Positions 13,701 through 24,636 of a stretch of 64,000 nucleotides of DNA are shown one piece after another. A program made the position numbers and the translations under genes. Position 1 is the stretch's first letter, and every line of letters begins with the position of its first letter. The notes beneath the pieces are model-generated. The model was not told the DNA's origin, made no database searches, and saw only the letters and a list, made by a program, of their open reading frames with translations. Origin of the DNA: Cloeon dipterum (Eukaryota > Arthropoda > Insecta > Ephemeroptera > Baetidae); assembly GCF_949628265.1 (NCBI RefSeq), contig NC_088786.1:31021681-31085680 (forward strand), given 5' to 3'.

Positions 13701-16694
13701 CAGGAGGTACAACGAGACCTTCACCTTTGACGGCCACCAGCACCTGTTGGTGGACAAGCAGGAGGGCGTTTACGCAGGAGGAAAGGCTGAGTACACCGGA
13801 GTGCGCACCTTTGAGGTTTACGCAGACTTCCAAAAAGGTGCGTTAGTTGAAATTAAAAGCACTGGCAGTTTTTAATGATAATTTGTGCAGGCTGCATTGA
13901 CGACATCAGGCTGGAAGGCAAACACCTTCCTCTGCCTCCAGCAATGAACGGCACTCAGTGGGGACAGGCCACGATGGCCAGGAATCTAGACAGAAACTGC
14001 CCTTCGAACAAGCCGTGCGCCAATGTTTACTGCCCAGAACCTTTCGAGTGTGTCGACCTTTGGAATGAATATGAGTGCACGTAAGTGTTGGAATTTTTCT
14101 TTGTTAATTTCAAACATCGATTTACCGCTGATTTGTTGGAGCATATTTTGATTTTTAAATTTCAGTGATCTCAATTAGGAATATTAACCGCCTGCGATAT
14201 TTAAAACTATGCAACCTGCGTGACAAGCAGATAATTATACCGCGTGTTTTGTTGCTGTTTATTTTCCAAACTTCAGTTATCAGGATTTTTTTACAATTTA
14301 TTGACAATTGTAAAGAAATGAATGAACGCCAAAAAAATGTGCGTGGCGCGACTAATTTACATAAGACCAAATTGTCATTTGTACGTGTACCTTTGAAACT
14401 TTCCCAAATAATGAGCTGGTGCCTTCTGCTGGTTCAGTTGCGGGGAGGGTAGGATCATCTCTCCAGACAACAAGGGCTGCGTGGACAAAAACGAGTGTCT
14501 GGACGCACCCTGCCTGAACGGCGGCGTCTGCATCAACCAAGATCCGCGCCACCGCTACCGATGCATTTGTCCAGAGAACTTTTGGGGCGAGAATTGCGAG
14601 CTCGTACAGGAGGGCCAGACCCTGAAACTGAGCATGGGCGCGCTGGCCGCCATCCTGGTGTGCCTGCTGATCATCCTCAGTACGTTCCGTGAAACGATCT
14701 TCCCCATTCTGAATGTTGCTTGCTCTCAATGTCAATTATTTAGAAATTCAGCCCAGTTCCCAATTAGAAAATTGCACATGTACAATATTCCAGCCTTTTT
14801 TCTGTTTGAGTCTTCAAAACTTAAATAATCTTTCAAATCAAGAGCGGTGTCATCTCTTACACATGGGAGGTAAAGTTTTATAGATAAAATAAACATGGCT
14901 TACCAGAGGGTGCGTGGGGACTCTGGAAAGGTATGTTCGACTGTGTACAGTTCTCACCAGGTAGATCGTTGAATTGCGTAGGGACACGACTAGGTTCTAG
15001 CATTAATGGCGGTCCGAGAAATGAGATATTTTGGAGGTGTCAGTCGCGGCAGAGGTGGCGTTGTGAGGTATGTACTCAAGAGAGAATGTGCCGATTTTGC
15101 AGGTGCCCCCAAGGCCTGAGGCCGCGTGGCGTGCAGTGCGGAGACATTAACGAGTGCCACGAGCAGATGCCGTGTCAGAACGGCGGCAAGTGCAGAAACC
15201 TCGAGCCTGGCTACCGGTGCTTCTGCAAGGAAGGGTACACGGGCCAGAACTGCGAGCTCAAACTGCTGCCGGCCACCACAATCACTCCTTCGACCGACTC
15301 TCTAGTGGCCTTCCTTGCCTGTATCCTCGCCCTCATTAGTAATTACTCCCTTTTGATTTTTCGTTTGGATTTACTTCTGCTTTTCGTTCTTTTCTCTTGA
15401 TTTTGAGTGGGGTTTACGAGTGGTTTCTTTTTTATTTTAACCTATTAATTGCAGTGGAGTGTGGTGGCTTTGGAATCAGTACTAACTAACTATAATTTGA
15501 ACTATATATATTTGTCTGAAAACAAACTCTTCCAGCGGAAAAAGGGAAAGCTGACTGTTTAGCCTAAAACTAAAATATGTTAACAATTTTCTGCCAACGC
15601 CAGAAATTTGGAGTGTTAAGTCATACGGAGGAAACCAGTAAGATTGCATGGCGTTGTTTGTGAGTGAATAGTGTTGAAAAAGCTTTGCATGACTCTTGTA
15701 GTGTTCGTTCTTTTTAAAAATGTACCAAAACCACGTGACTTTACAATGAGTTGGAAGAGAAATGGGAATTTGACCCAATAAGGACCCTTGAAGTCTTTAA
15801 TGTATCAATTTAAAGCTTTACTTTTTAAAAGAAAAATTCCAGCTCATTGAGAGTCTCGTTCATGCACTTTTAATTTCTCCCCAATTGAGCGCAAACTAAA
15901 AATTCAATTCTGAATTTTAGTCTTGGTGCTCATCTTCGTCGTCTACAATCGTCGCCGCGAGGCGCACATTAAATATCCCGGACCTGATGATGACGTCAGG
16001 GAAAACATCATCAACTACGATGACGAGGGTGGTGGCGAAGACGACATGACCGCCTTTGACATCACTCCCCTGCAGATCCCAGTCGGTGCCCCTGACCTCG
16101 CAGTCCCACCGAAACTGCCATGTAAGTTCGTCTAACTCATATTTTGAATGACGACTTTTCAAATTAAAATCTCGAGATTTTCGACAGTGTTTTCAATGAA
16201 TTTGTGTTTTTTTCTTCAGTCCCACCAATGGTTATGGGCCAGGAGCCAAACGTTGGTCTGTTCATTGACGAATACAAGAAGAGGGCTGACAGCGACCCTA
16301 ACGCACCGCCCTTCGATGACCTCAGGAATTATGCTTACGAGGGCGGCGGCAGCACTGCTGGCTCCCTTTCCTCAGTCGGCTCAGGTACGAATTTGAGAGT
16401 AATTCCAAGTATTTCTATCCCCATAAAATTAAAAAAAAAACAATAGAATTTACAGTTTTGTCTGTCGGATTTTTTTCCAAAAAGAAATGTGTGGTTTTTA
16501 CCAGATGATGGAAATTATTCTGCAATTTTTGCTTGTGTAAACCCCTTGTTAATATCGACCACATGTTTTTAGGTGACGATCGCGAGCAAGACTTTGAATA
16601 CCTGAACAGCTGGGGCCCTCGCTTCTCGAAGCTCGCTGACATGTACGGCACCGACCTCGATGTCGACGAAGACATTCTCCACCAACTGCACTAA
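4755..16694 (+). CDS. CadN: Neural (N-)cadherin, 3' portion (partial, multi-exon)
   Basis: Calcium-dependent homophilic adhesion receptor of the neuronal plasma membrane, linked to actin through catenins. Exons read: 4755-4941, 6892-7298, 8420-8569, 8948-9253, 9802-10075, 10148-10356, 10798-10961, 11121-11289, 11349-11555, 11906-12177, 12241-12446, 12582-12985, 13156-13837, 13891-14080, then 14438-14679 or 15103-15338, then 15921-16121, 16220-16384, 16573-16694. All phases agree; with the first alternative the visible part codes for 1518 residues. In order: the end of one cadherin repeat (DINDNAP), then repeats ending DINDMPP, DINDNKP, DINDNAP and DVNDNK, and a last repeat without that motif. 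Then come the Cys-rich domain typical of non-chordate classic cadherins, EGF, LamG, EGF, LamG, EGF, one transmembrane helix, NRRRE stop-transfer, an acidic p120-binding segment (DDEGGGEDD) and the beta-catenin site ([17 protein letters not shown]). The protein ends in an acidic tail, [11 protein letters not shown]. The N-terminal half, with signal peptide and first repeats, is outside the window. Assignment is by recognition of the family sequence and is very secure. Confidence 0.97.
14438..14679 (+). CDS. CadN: CadN alternative exon A: last EGF + transmembrane segment
   Basis: This exon enters with one base completing a Thr codon and leaves in phase 1. It encodes an EGF module ([11 protein letters not shown]...[14 protein letters not shown]) followed by a short linker and a hydrophobic run ([15 protein letters not shown]). 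The helix is completed by the shared downstream exon ([13 protein letters not shown]). It reads as the counterpart of one member of the alternative transmembrane exon pair known in Drosophila CadN. Its linker EGQTLKLS matches the common insect form. Confidence 0.93.
15103..15338 (+). CDS. CadN: CadN alternative exon B: last EGF + transmembrane segment
   Basis: This is a second copy of the EGF/transmembrane exon 423 bp downstream of exon A, with the same entry and exit phases. It encodes [15 protein letters not shown]...[14 protein letters not shown], a Thr/Pro-rich linker ([13 protein letters not shown]) and the hydrophobic run [12 protein letters not shown]. Splicing both copies keeps the frame but would duplicate the transmembrane helix, so mutually exclusive use is expected. 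The two exons have clearly diverged in sequence, which points to an old duplication. Confidence 0.92.
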
Positions 16695-19600
16695 GTCACG
16701 ACTGAAAGCCCCTGAAATAGCGACTACACCAAGAGTTAACAACTATGTTAGTATCAGAGTGCGAAAATATTTTCATTCACGGCATGTTAGAAAAACAGCA
16801 AGTCTCTCGACTGGACGGATCGGAGGGCCGATGAGAATACTTTCGCACCAAGCCTAATGACAGGGAAAATACTCACTGAATTTGTCAGATCTCAAATTTA
16901 ATTTTAATGATTGTTGCGAAGCACGCCCATGAGAAAGAAAGGGGGCCAAAAGTCAAATGGCCCGCAAAGGAAAAGGGAATCGTTTCTCAAAGCCAAAGAA
17001 AGTCACACAACCAGAAGATGAATGCGAGTGTAAATTTTTTGTTTGTATACAACTGAATCAAAAGTTCTGAGTTGATTAGTTTTAAATGGATTGAATTAAT
17101 TTTTGAAAATACAAGTGTGCCAAACAGCTTGTAAAATATATTGTATTTACCGCAATAACTGCTGAGTTTCCTATTACCGGATGAGCTTAAACTGTACCAT
17201 TAATTCTCACTTTTACTTTTTTACGTGTGTGAAAAGCGAAATAGTTGTGTAAGTTCACTTTGTGTCATATATATTTATTATTTATTTGCTTGCTTGCTTG
17301 CCAGCCACACTCAATTCATGTAAATAGAATCGATGGGCCAGTCATTAATGTTAAATTGTAACTCTTAAGGCTAGACTGATGTGTTGAGGTGCAGCTATAT
17401 ATAACAAGAGCGAAAATACGAAGTTTGTCCAGAAGCAATGTACGAAAGGGGGGCCTTGTTGATCAAATTTGAGAAATTATAAAAGAAAACAAAAAAGATA
17501 TGATATGCAAATGCACGAAAACCCAAAAAAGCATATTGACATGTTATTAAAAGACATCAAATCCAAATATGATGTTATGAATCTTCAGAAAGAGGGGCTT
17601 GAATGCGCAGAATTTGAAAGAATTTCACACACTAAACAGAAAAATCAAACGCGGAGCCATTAGGAGCGATGTGAGCCCTGAAATGCTCAATTTTCCACAA
17701 AACACGGTTAAAAAGATGGAGTTGCGGAGGTTGAAATGATCGGCGGAAGAAAATGATTATTGATATTCCCATCAGTCTCACCACTCTCATGTAAGAACAA
17801 TGAAAGCAGTGATTTCACTCACTCACTACCATCATACAAGTTTAGACTTTAGGTTCCATTTGTAATAAAGAAAAGAAACTACCTGTAATTGTAAGGAACT
17901 TTATGAGAAGAAAAATTATTATCTCCTCTCATCACATGAATGTTTCACCACCGACATGGTTACGAAATCGCATTGCGTTGTTGTCTTGAATGTTTTGACG
18001 TAAAATCACATACACACTCTCACACATCCGCAGCAGTTATGAAAATGTAAAAATTGAAGACGCATGTATAAAACCTCACGCGAACACACAAGTAGGGATG
18101 AGAAAGCAAGATCGATTTTTACTAAAAAAATAAAAAAGAAAGTGACAAAACAAAAATCTAGCAGCTCGATTGTAATTTTTTAAGTGCTATAGCGAGGAAA
18201 AACGACGTTTACCGCCTAAATTAATAAGTTACCACACAAACACACACAGAACAACAAATATTTCTGCATTTACAGGAGTGCGTGAGGCCCTGTTGTCTGC
18301 AACTGATCGGGGGTGCGTGCGAATGCCAGTTTTCAATTATTTACGGGTGTGAAAAGTGTGCGCGATTTGAAGCAATATAAATACATTACGATGTGCGAAA
18401 AGATCCCCCTCTCGTTCTCCGCGGCTAAGTTCGTGATGTTGATGTGTGCGAAAGTGTGCGTTGCCATTTTATGAGGATGCCCATTTTTATAGAGGAAACT
18501 AACGTGTCAATCGCGCCCCATGCCATACACCCCACACACCTGCTCTCTTTGGGAACCGAACATATTTCCGACACACTGCCAGAAACCCGAGAATATAACC
18601 AAAAAGAAAAAAGAGAAAAGAAAAGAAAAAAAGTACTCTTCTACATTGCGAAAAAGGAGCTTTGCTGACTATTTTATCAGTGTATGGTGTGCGTCGACGG
18701 AGCCATATTAGAAAGTAATAATAATTATTACTACCGTAAAAATACATAAGCAAACTCGACTCGATTTGTTAACTCGATATTCACCCGCAAACCGTGCAAA
18801 GGAACATTGCCGGCTGCATAGCTCTCGAATTCGGCAGTTTTCGTTTTTACTCAGCAAATTCTCATCGAAAGCAGCGCAATAACTAATATCAACTCGAAAT
18901 TTTGTACGTTTTTTGATATATCTGAGACACACTACTTGGTATGTGTTGTGGGCCTCTGGTCTAAATGTGCGAGCGAGTGCGTGTCGTGTTTCTCTCGGCG
19001 AATATTCTATGTATATCAGCATACATCGGTTTTCGGGCAAGCTCTAGGCCTAATAATGATCTCGAGAACGCGTCCGCCGCGCGAGATTATTAGGTCTAAC
19101 CGTGTAATTAATTCAATTATTAATTATTCTCGGATAAACAGAATAGAATTGTACATGTCTTTGTAGCACACAGAAAATCCACCGGTCAATTTGAATGGTA
19201 TAATCGACAATTCTGAGCAGAAATTCGTTCCAATCCGTCTGTTTTTGCTTTCCCGCTCCGACGATTCCGGGACTTGACGCATATATATATTTACGCGGAA
19301 AATATTCAATTCTCAACCTGATTTTCCTTGTTCAAAACGATTTTCTCACAACACATGAAACCAAAACGAAAGCGTTGCGATTGGGCCGTTGAGATGTGCG
19401 GAACGAGAAAGCTCCGATTTCACGACTCAATCGAGATTAATGAGACTGCAGTTGTATAAAACATTAAAATGAGTACTATGACGATGCGATGGTGGTATTT
19501 GATGAAAAAGTATATTGCACACACTCTTAGCGTATGTATTAACTTGGAATTGTTTGGTTAGTTTTTGTAAGGGCGAGAGGAGGCGCGCGATGACGAATGG

Positions 19601-20050
19601 AAACAAAGAAAAACAGTCGGTACATATAATTAACACGTATAATTGATTGTGTTCTCGAGTAGATTTTTTACGGAAGCATCTAAATCGCTCTTTGTAGTCC
19701 TTTAGCGGTAAACTATTCATTTTGTATAATCCAATGATGATGTGTTTCAATTACTGTCAGAGATGCAAAGGAGTGTATTTTACAGTTCTAAGGTATTCGG
19801 TGTGTCTGGACGATTTTGTGTTTCCTTTCATCTGTGATCCTTTCATGGTGTACAAGATGACAAAGCGACGTTATTTTCCATTCTCTCCCCTAGGAAGATT
19901 AAACACCCGATATACTCATGCAGACGAGGAACCACTATTGTTTAAGATTGTTTCAAATTTAATTTATTACTGTCACGATTTGTCGCCTCAATTCATAGTA
20001 CGAGTATCATTATGAATACTGACAAGATATTATAATAAACTCACATTAAT
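16695..20050 (+). other. CadN: Long CadN 3'UTR
   Basis: No convincing coding sequence follows the CadN stop for more than 3 kb; short ORFs here are low-complexity Lys-rich shadows. AATAAA-type signals occur near 17863, near 18124 and at 20034-20039, the last a good candidate for the distal end. A Pumilio-type site TGTAAATA lies at 17319-17326, beside a short TTGC repeat near 17288. The 3'UTR could therefore be about 1.2-3.3 kb with alternative polyadenylation; transcript data are not available here. Confidence 0.55.
17319..17326 (+). promoter_or_regulatory. CadN: Pumilio-type site in CadN 3'UTR
   Basis: TGTAAATA matches the PUF-protein consensus TGTANATA. It lies about 620 bases after the CadN stop codon, within the probable 3'UTR. 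A single 8-base match can occur by chance. Confidence 0.3.
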
Positions 20051-21016
20051 GAAAAATTACAACATACTTTTTTAACCTTTTCAAACCCTGACGTTTAATT
20101 GTGCTAGATACCATGTCGGTTTAAAGCACTTTTAAAACGTTAATATATTCATAAGAATCAATAAGGTCAATGGAGAAAGAGATTGTGCTGTCTATAACTT
20201 AATAAATTACCAAGGAAACTGTTTCCCATTCAATTTTTCTCTCTAATTTGATAATAATCCAGACACGATTTTTAGTCCAAATTTCTCATAAGGAGAGAGT
20301 TACAGACTACAAAGTCCAGAATTTTGAAGGCCAATGTAGGTTAATTTCTTTTTCATCATAAGACAAGAAAAATTTTACAAATAAAAAAGACCAAAACCTT
20401 GTGGCAACAAAAGGAATAGTTCAGTTGGTGTTTATAAAAGTGGAAGGTAGGTATTAAACAAGAAAAAAAATTTCGATCTCTAGGAACCTACCTAGGCTTA
20501 CTCACGAAATAGGGAGAAATTTTAACGCCAAAAATTTTCAACCTAAAAGAATGCCGAATCAATGAATGACCTAATGAATAATGAAGTCGGTTTTCTTAAT
20601 TTCATGTGAAGTAAGAAAACCATGTAGCTTCTAAAAAAAATTAAGAAAGCAATAACTGTCTTGTTGAACTGGTCGTACAGTTGTTCCTGCCCTCAAGTGT
20701 CCAGCACTTCTACTCTGTTATTGACTTAGGAGAGATCAAACGCTCTCGAGGACGGTAAGTTGATACATCTTACGAATAAGTAAGCTTTATCATTAAAAGG
20801 AAATACTTTAAAATTTCAGTTTATAGCATAACGAAGAATTCCTTTTGGCATTGTGCAATTTTGTTAAATTTCATTATTAGTTTTTCCCATAGTCAATACT
20901 ACATTCCGCTTTCTGATATTTGGTTCTAGTTAAAAGTTATAATTAATTTTAGACGCCGCTTAAAATAATTAATAATAATGCAACTTTTAAACTAGAATGA
21001 CGTCAAAATGGCATTA
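20051..21016. other. AT-rich spacer between CadN and mRpS17
   Basis: AT-rich sequence without a convincing ORF. It separates two convergent genes and probably contains the remainder of their 3' ends. I see no repeat or RNA gene in it. Confidence 0.5.
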
Positions 21017-21022
21017 TTTATT
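21017..21022 (-). terminator. mRpS17: mRpS17 polyadenylation signal
   Basis: AATAAA on the minus strand, about 30 bases beyond the mRpS17 stop codon, which is the usual position for a signal with a very short 3'UTR. Confidence 0.6.
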
Positions 21023-21052
21023 CAGTCTACACTTACACAGCTCAGCAACTTA

Positions 21053-21674
21053 TCAGTAATCCACTGCATAGGGCTGCTTGTCTTCTTTATCATATACTTG
21101 GAACCGACGGTAGCTCTGTTTATGACTGAAATCCTTCTTGTCCTCTTGCCAGCCTCTTTCCGGTGCATTTTCGTAATCAAATCCTTTCTTGTTCTTGCCG
21201 TACATTTCACTGATGTATTCAATGTCCTCTCTAGAAAAATCGGTTGCAGTATTAAAACAGAGCTCCACTTACTTGGAGATCATTGTATTAACTGACCTGT
21301 ACATATCATTCATGACTTTCTTTCCCGTGATCGGATCTGTGATGTCACCGAATGGATAAACAACTTTGAGGACTTCATGTTCAATAAGGGGAGTGAGCTT
21401 CTTAGGCAGGCTTGATATTAATACAATATCACCCGGCTTGCACACTTGGCCTGGGTCGTGGGCAAAAAATGTTGTGTCTTTTGGGAAATACTGGAAACCA
21501 ACAGTTTATCACTTACTAAATTAATTTCCTCGCTCTCGTTAATAGAAAATTTACCATATTAATATTTTCATCTAATTCCAGCTGTCTGATTTGTACCCTT
21601 GTTGCATTCGGGATTGATTTTCCAGGGAAAAATGGGAGGCATCTACCCAGCAACCTTACTGCCTTTGAAGCCAT
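21053..21674 (-). CDS. mRpS17: Mitochondrial ribosomal protein S17 (uS17m)
   Basis: Component of the small subunit of the mitochondrial ribosome; S17 family, OB-fold rRNA-binding protein. Three exons on the minus strand: 21674-21555, 21490-21297 and 21230-21053, coding for 163 residues. The start is MASKAVRLLGRC, with a basic, acid-free N terminus fitting a mitochondrial presequence. Family hallmarks are RVQIRQLELDENINMYFPK, CKPGDIVLISSLPKKLTPLI and VVYPFGDITDPITGKKVMND. The C-terminal extension (SEMYGKNKKGFDYENAPERGW...) is typical of animal uS17m and absent from bacterial S17. An ATG 45 bases upstream is in frame but gives a poor presequence and lies next to a splice-like tract. The gene is head-to-head with Prosbeta6 and tail-to-tail with CadN. 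Confidence 0.95.
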
Positions 21675-22215
21675 TCCTGTTTCTGAAATTATTTTTTTTT
21701 GTAATATCATAATACACATATAAAATGTATATAATATACATATTATAGTAATGAAAAATATAAACTTAAATAAATTATAAGCAAATAATATTATTATTTT
21801 TTATTTTACCAAAACTTATGTGCGATTAAACAGTATCAGTGATCCAACAGAGAACAGACTTCAGACTTGGCACGCGACTCTTCTTCCTTCTTCACTGTTT
21901 TGGCAGCTATTTCGCTAAACCAACTACAGAGGCGCTGGTGACTGATACCTCTCTTTTAGGAACGAGACTGTTAACTTTTGTGTAGCCTGCGTGTTACCGC
22001 CATATTTAATATCAAAATTCCCTCTGCTCAAGATTGCCAACATGGCAATGCTTCGTGTCTTGTTAAAATAAACGCCACTCTAAATCACTGCACTGACTCG
22101 CTTCTCGCTGATCGATGACTCAGATGACTGTTCATTGTTGATGCTTGCCGGAGCAAAATAGTGCCCGTCATCTTACAAATTTGCTATATTTTGTTGAATT
22201 TTGCAGAAGTAAAGA
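21675..22215. promoter_or_regulatory. Divergent promoter region of mRpS17 and Prosbeta6
   Basis: 541 bases separate the two start codons. Visible motifs are CCGCCATATT at 21997-22006, an exact match to the YY1/Pho consensus CCGCCATNTT, and TGACTCA at 22116-22122. The latter continues as TGACTCAGA, one base from the antioxidant-response/CNC-Maf form TGACTCAGC that controls proteasome genes in animals. No TATA box stands out. Both genes encode housekeeping proteins, so a shared TATA-less promoter is likely; this is inference. Confidence 0.5.
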
Positions 22216-23148
22216 ATGGCGATGACCGAGGGTGCAAACCGCTACCTGCCTGACTACTCTAGCCACCCTGTGCAGCACCACTTCAGCCCTTATTCTGACA
22301 ATGGAGGGTAAGTTTCACCTGTCAAAGCTCACCGGAAAATATCTAAAAAATTTACATGATAGAATACGTAAATCTTGAATAAAATTACAGATTAAATATT
22401 TACGTCTTTGACTTTTCAGGAGCATCGTTTCAATTGCTGGAGATGACTTTGTGGTCATTGGATCGGACACTCGTCTCAGCTCTGGGTTTTCAATCCACAC
22501 CAGAGAGCAATCAAAGTTGTTCCAGGTATCCAACTCCTCTGTCCTCGGTTCGACTGGCTGCTGGTGCGACACTCTCACTCTCACAAGGCTGGTTGAAGCT
22601 AGAATGAAGGTCAGAAAGCCAACAAGACTGTTAAAAATACCAGAAATTGTCTAAAACAACCTTCTTCAGATGTACGAGCACAGCCACAACAAGGTCATGT
22701 CCACGCCTGCCATCGCGCAGATGCTCTCCACGATGATGTACTACAAGCGTTTCTTCCCTTACTACGTTTCCAACGTGCTGGCTGGCTTGGACACGGAGGG
22801 AAAGGGCTGTGTTTTCAGCTACGACCCCATCGGTCACTTCGCCCGTTCTGACTACAGAGCTGGAGGCTCTGCTGGAGCTCTCCTGCAGCCACTCTTGGAC
22901 AATCAGGTCTAAACTTTGTTGAGATGTGAGAGGCTTAGGGTTGCTGACTTTCGTAATTATAGATCGGTCTGAAGAATCAGGAGGGCGTAACTGCTGCACC
23001 GATTCCCCTGGAAAGGGCTTTGGCCATCCTGAAGGATGTGTTCATCTCTGCTGCTGAAAGAGACATTTACACTGGAGATGGAATCGAAATTAAGATTATC
23101 ACTAAGGATGGCATTCGCACCGAATCATTCGGGCTCAGGAAGGATTAA
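22216..23148 (+). CDS. Prosbeta6: Proteasome subunit beta type-1 (beta6)
   Basis: Structural, non-catalytic beta6 subunit of the 20S proteasome core, acting in cytosol and nucleus in ubiquitin-dependent proteolysis. Four exons: 22216-22307, 22420-22609, 22670-22906 and 22963-23148, 234 residues, all phases consistent. The N terminus is a short propeptide-like stretch ([10 protein letters not shown]) followed by the beta-subunit core ([25 protein letters not shown]). Further conserved parts are [12 protein letters not shown] and [20 protein letters not shown], and the end is ESFGLRKD. As expected for beta6 there is no active-site Thr after processing. Length is usual for the family. It shares its upstream region with mRpS17. 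The 3'UTR is very short, with AATAAA at 23192-23197. Confidence 0.97.
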
Positions 23149-23191
23149 GCTATTTAAGTTCGTTTTTCTATTAATTAATTCAGATAAACAC

Positions 23192-23197
23192 AATAAA
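23192..23197 (+). terminator. Prosbeta6: Prosbeta6 polyadenylation signal
   Basis: AATAAA 44 bases after the Prosbeta6 stop codon, in the expected position for a short 3'UTR. Confidence 0.6.
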
Positions 23198-24636
23198 CTT
23201 TGCTTGTAAAACATCTTAAAATCACCTTTCCTGTCTTTATTTTACGACCCATTAACAAAGTGAATTATGTGCGAGTATATCTAGTAATTTCAATTTTATT
23301 ACTTAATTTGGAACATCATGTTAATTCAGTTGTTGCTGTTTTTAAAACTGCTAATTACATACCTCTTTTCAAAGATAAGGCGTTTTGAACAGGGATTCTC
23401 TTAAATCTTTTAATAATTCTCTCGCAAAACTAATGTTATTGCAAACCCATTGTTCTGTTACAAAAATACTTTCAAAGTTTTTATTTGAAACTATTTAGTT
23501 TGAAATTGACACATAAAAATTTTGCCAACATCTTTGAACAATAAACAATAGGTCGTTTACTTTCTCTTTTAATTATTATTTAACTGGCAAACGAAAGTCA
23601 TCATACCATCAATTTCAAATTTCAAACGGAATAATAATTTCTATTCCAACAGCAAATAGAGAACCAGAGTTTTCTAAAACTCACATTTATCCAGAAAGAA
23701 TACACACAGAAAACCACTTTGTTGCGTCTTTTCCATAATTTAAGTGAAGCTATCGGAAAAACATGCATTAGTACTATGTAGTAATGTATAATTCATATAT
23801 TAAATTGAATTTTTTATAATGTTTATTGTTCGATGACCAGAAAATTTATATTTTTAAATCAGTTCTGGTGCTACTGATTTCACTAACAAATTTATTTTTA
23901 AATTTTAATAAGAATATTTCATGCCTATTTTTTATTATTCTCCCGCATAATTTGGTGGTCAAATCAAGAAAACCCCTTAATCATTTTTTCCTGTTGGTTT
24001 TTTCCTAAAAACCAGTGATGCATTTTTTGACATTAACTAAATTAGCCAAGCCTGGTGAGAACACACAGTCGCCATACTAATTCCTTTCCTGTAGTTGATG
24101 AATTTTTATGACAAAGGAACATGACTAAACAAAGATTTTAAAATACGAAATCCGTTTAAGAGATTTAAACATCAATGTTCACTAACTGAGCACTACATTT
24201 TATTTTGCAACCATTGCCAAGAAACGAATTATCACAAATCAGCCAACCAAATATTATAGAATATTAAACGATGTCTTTTGAAAGAATAACAAAAGAGGGA
24301 AATGTTTAATAATGGCGAAATAAAACCTCGTTTTTTTGTACAAATTAAAATCAGAAAAACTTTTAAAAGGTACATTATCCACTGAGAGGCTAGCTAATGT
24401 TAAGGGTTACACAGAGCATTTTGGGCAACAAATCAATGAATGATTATGGACAGTCGATGCAGTACAGTAGAAAAAGAACAGTGGATTCCAAGTTAGCTGC
24501 TTTAAGCACTGACGAGTTTGCTTTTATGCGATTTTTTTGCGAGCTAAATGATTTTTTTTAATTTAGATTTTTTTTATAAGTTGTCCACCCCGAAGTGGAC
24601 CAACCCTATTTCCCTGGGAAGCATGCCATAATTAAT
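23198..24636. other. AT-rich spacer between convergent Prosbeta6 and mbf1
   Basis: Strongly AT-rich; contains only short ORFs without family resemblance. Part of it is likely 3'UTR of mbf1. No RNA gene or repeat structure recognised. Confidence 0.5.

Noticed and set aside
13129-13833. 234-residue ORF on the minus strand
   Set aside because: Exact shadow of the CadN LamG/EGF exons 13156-13837 on the plus strand, caused by their GC-rich third positions.
17469-17663. Lys-rich 64-residue ORF after CadN
   Set aside because: Low-complexity A-rich sequence in the 3'UTR, with no homology or splice context.
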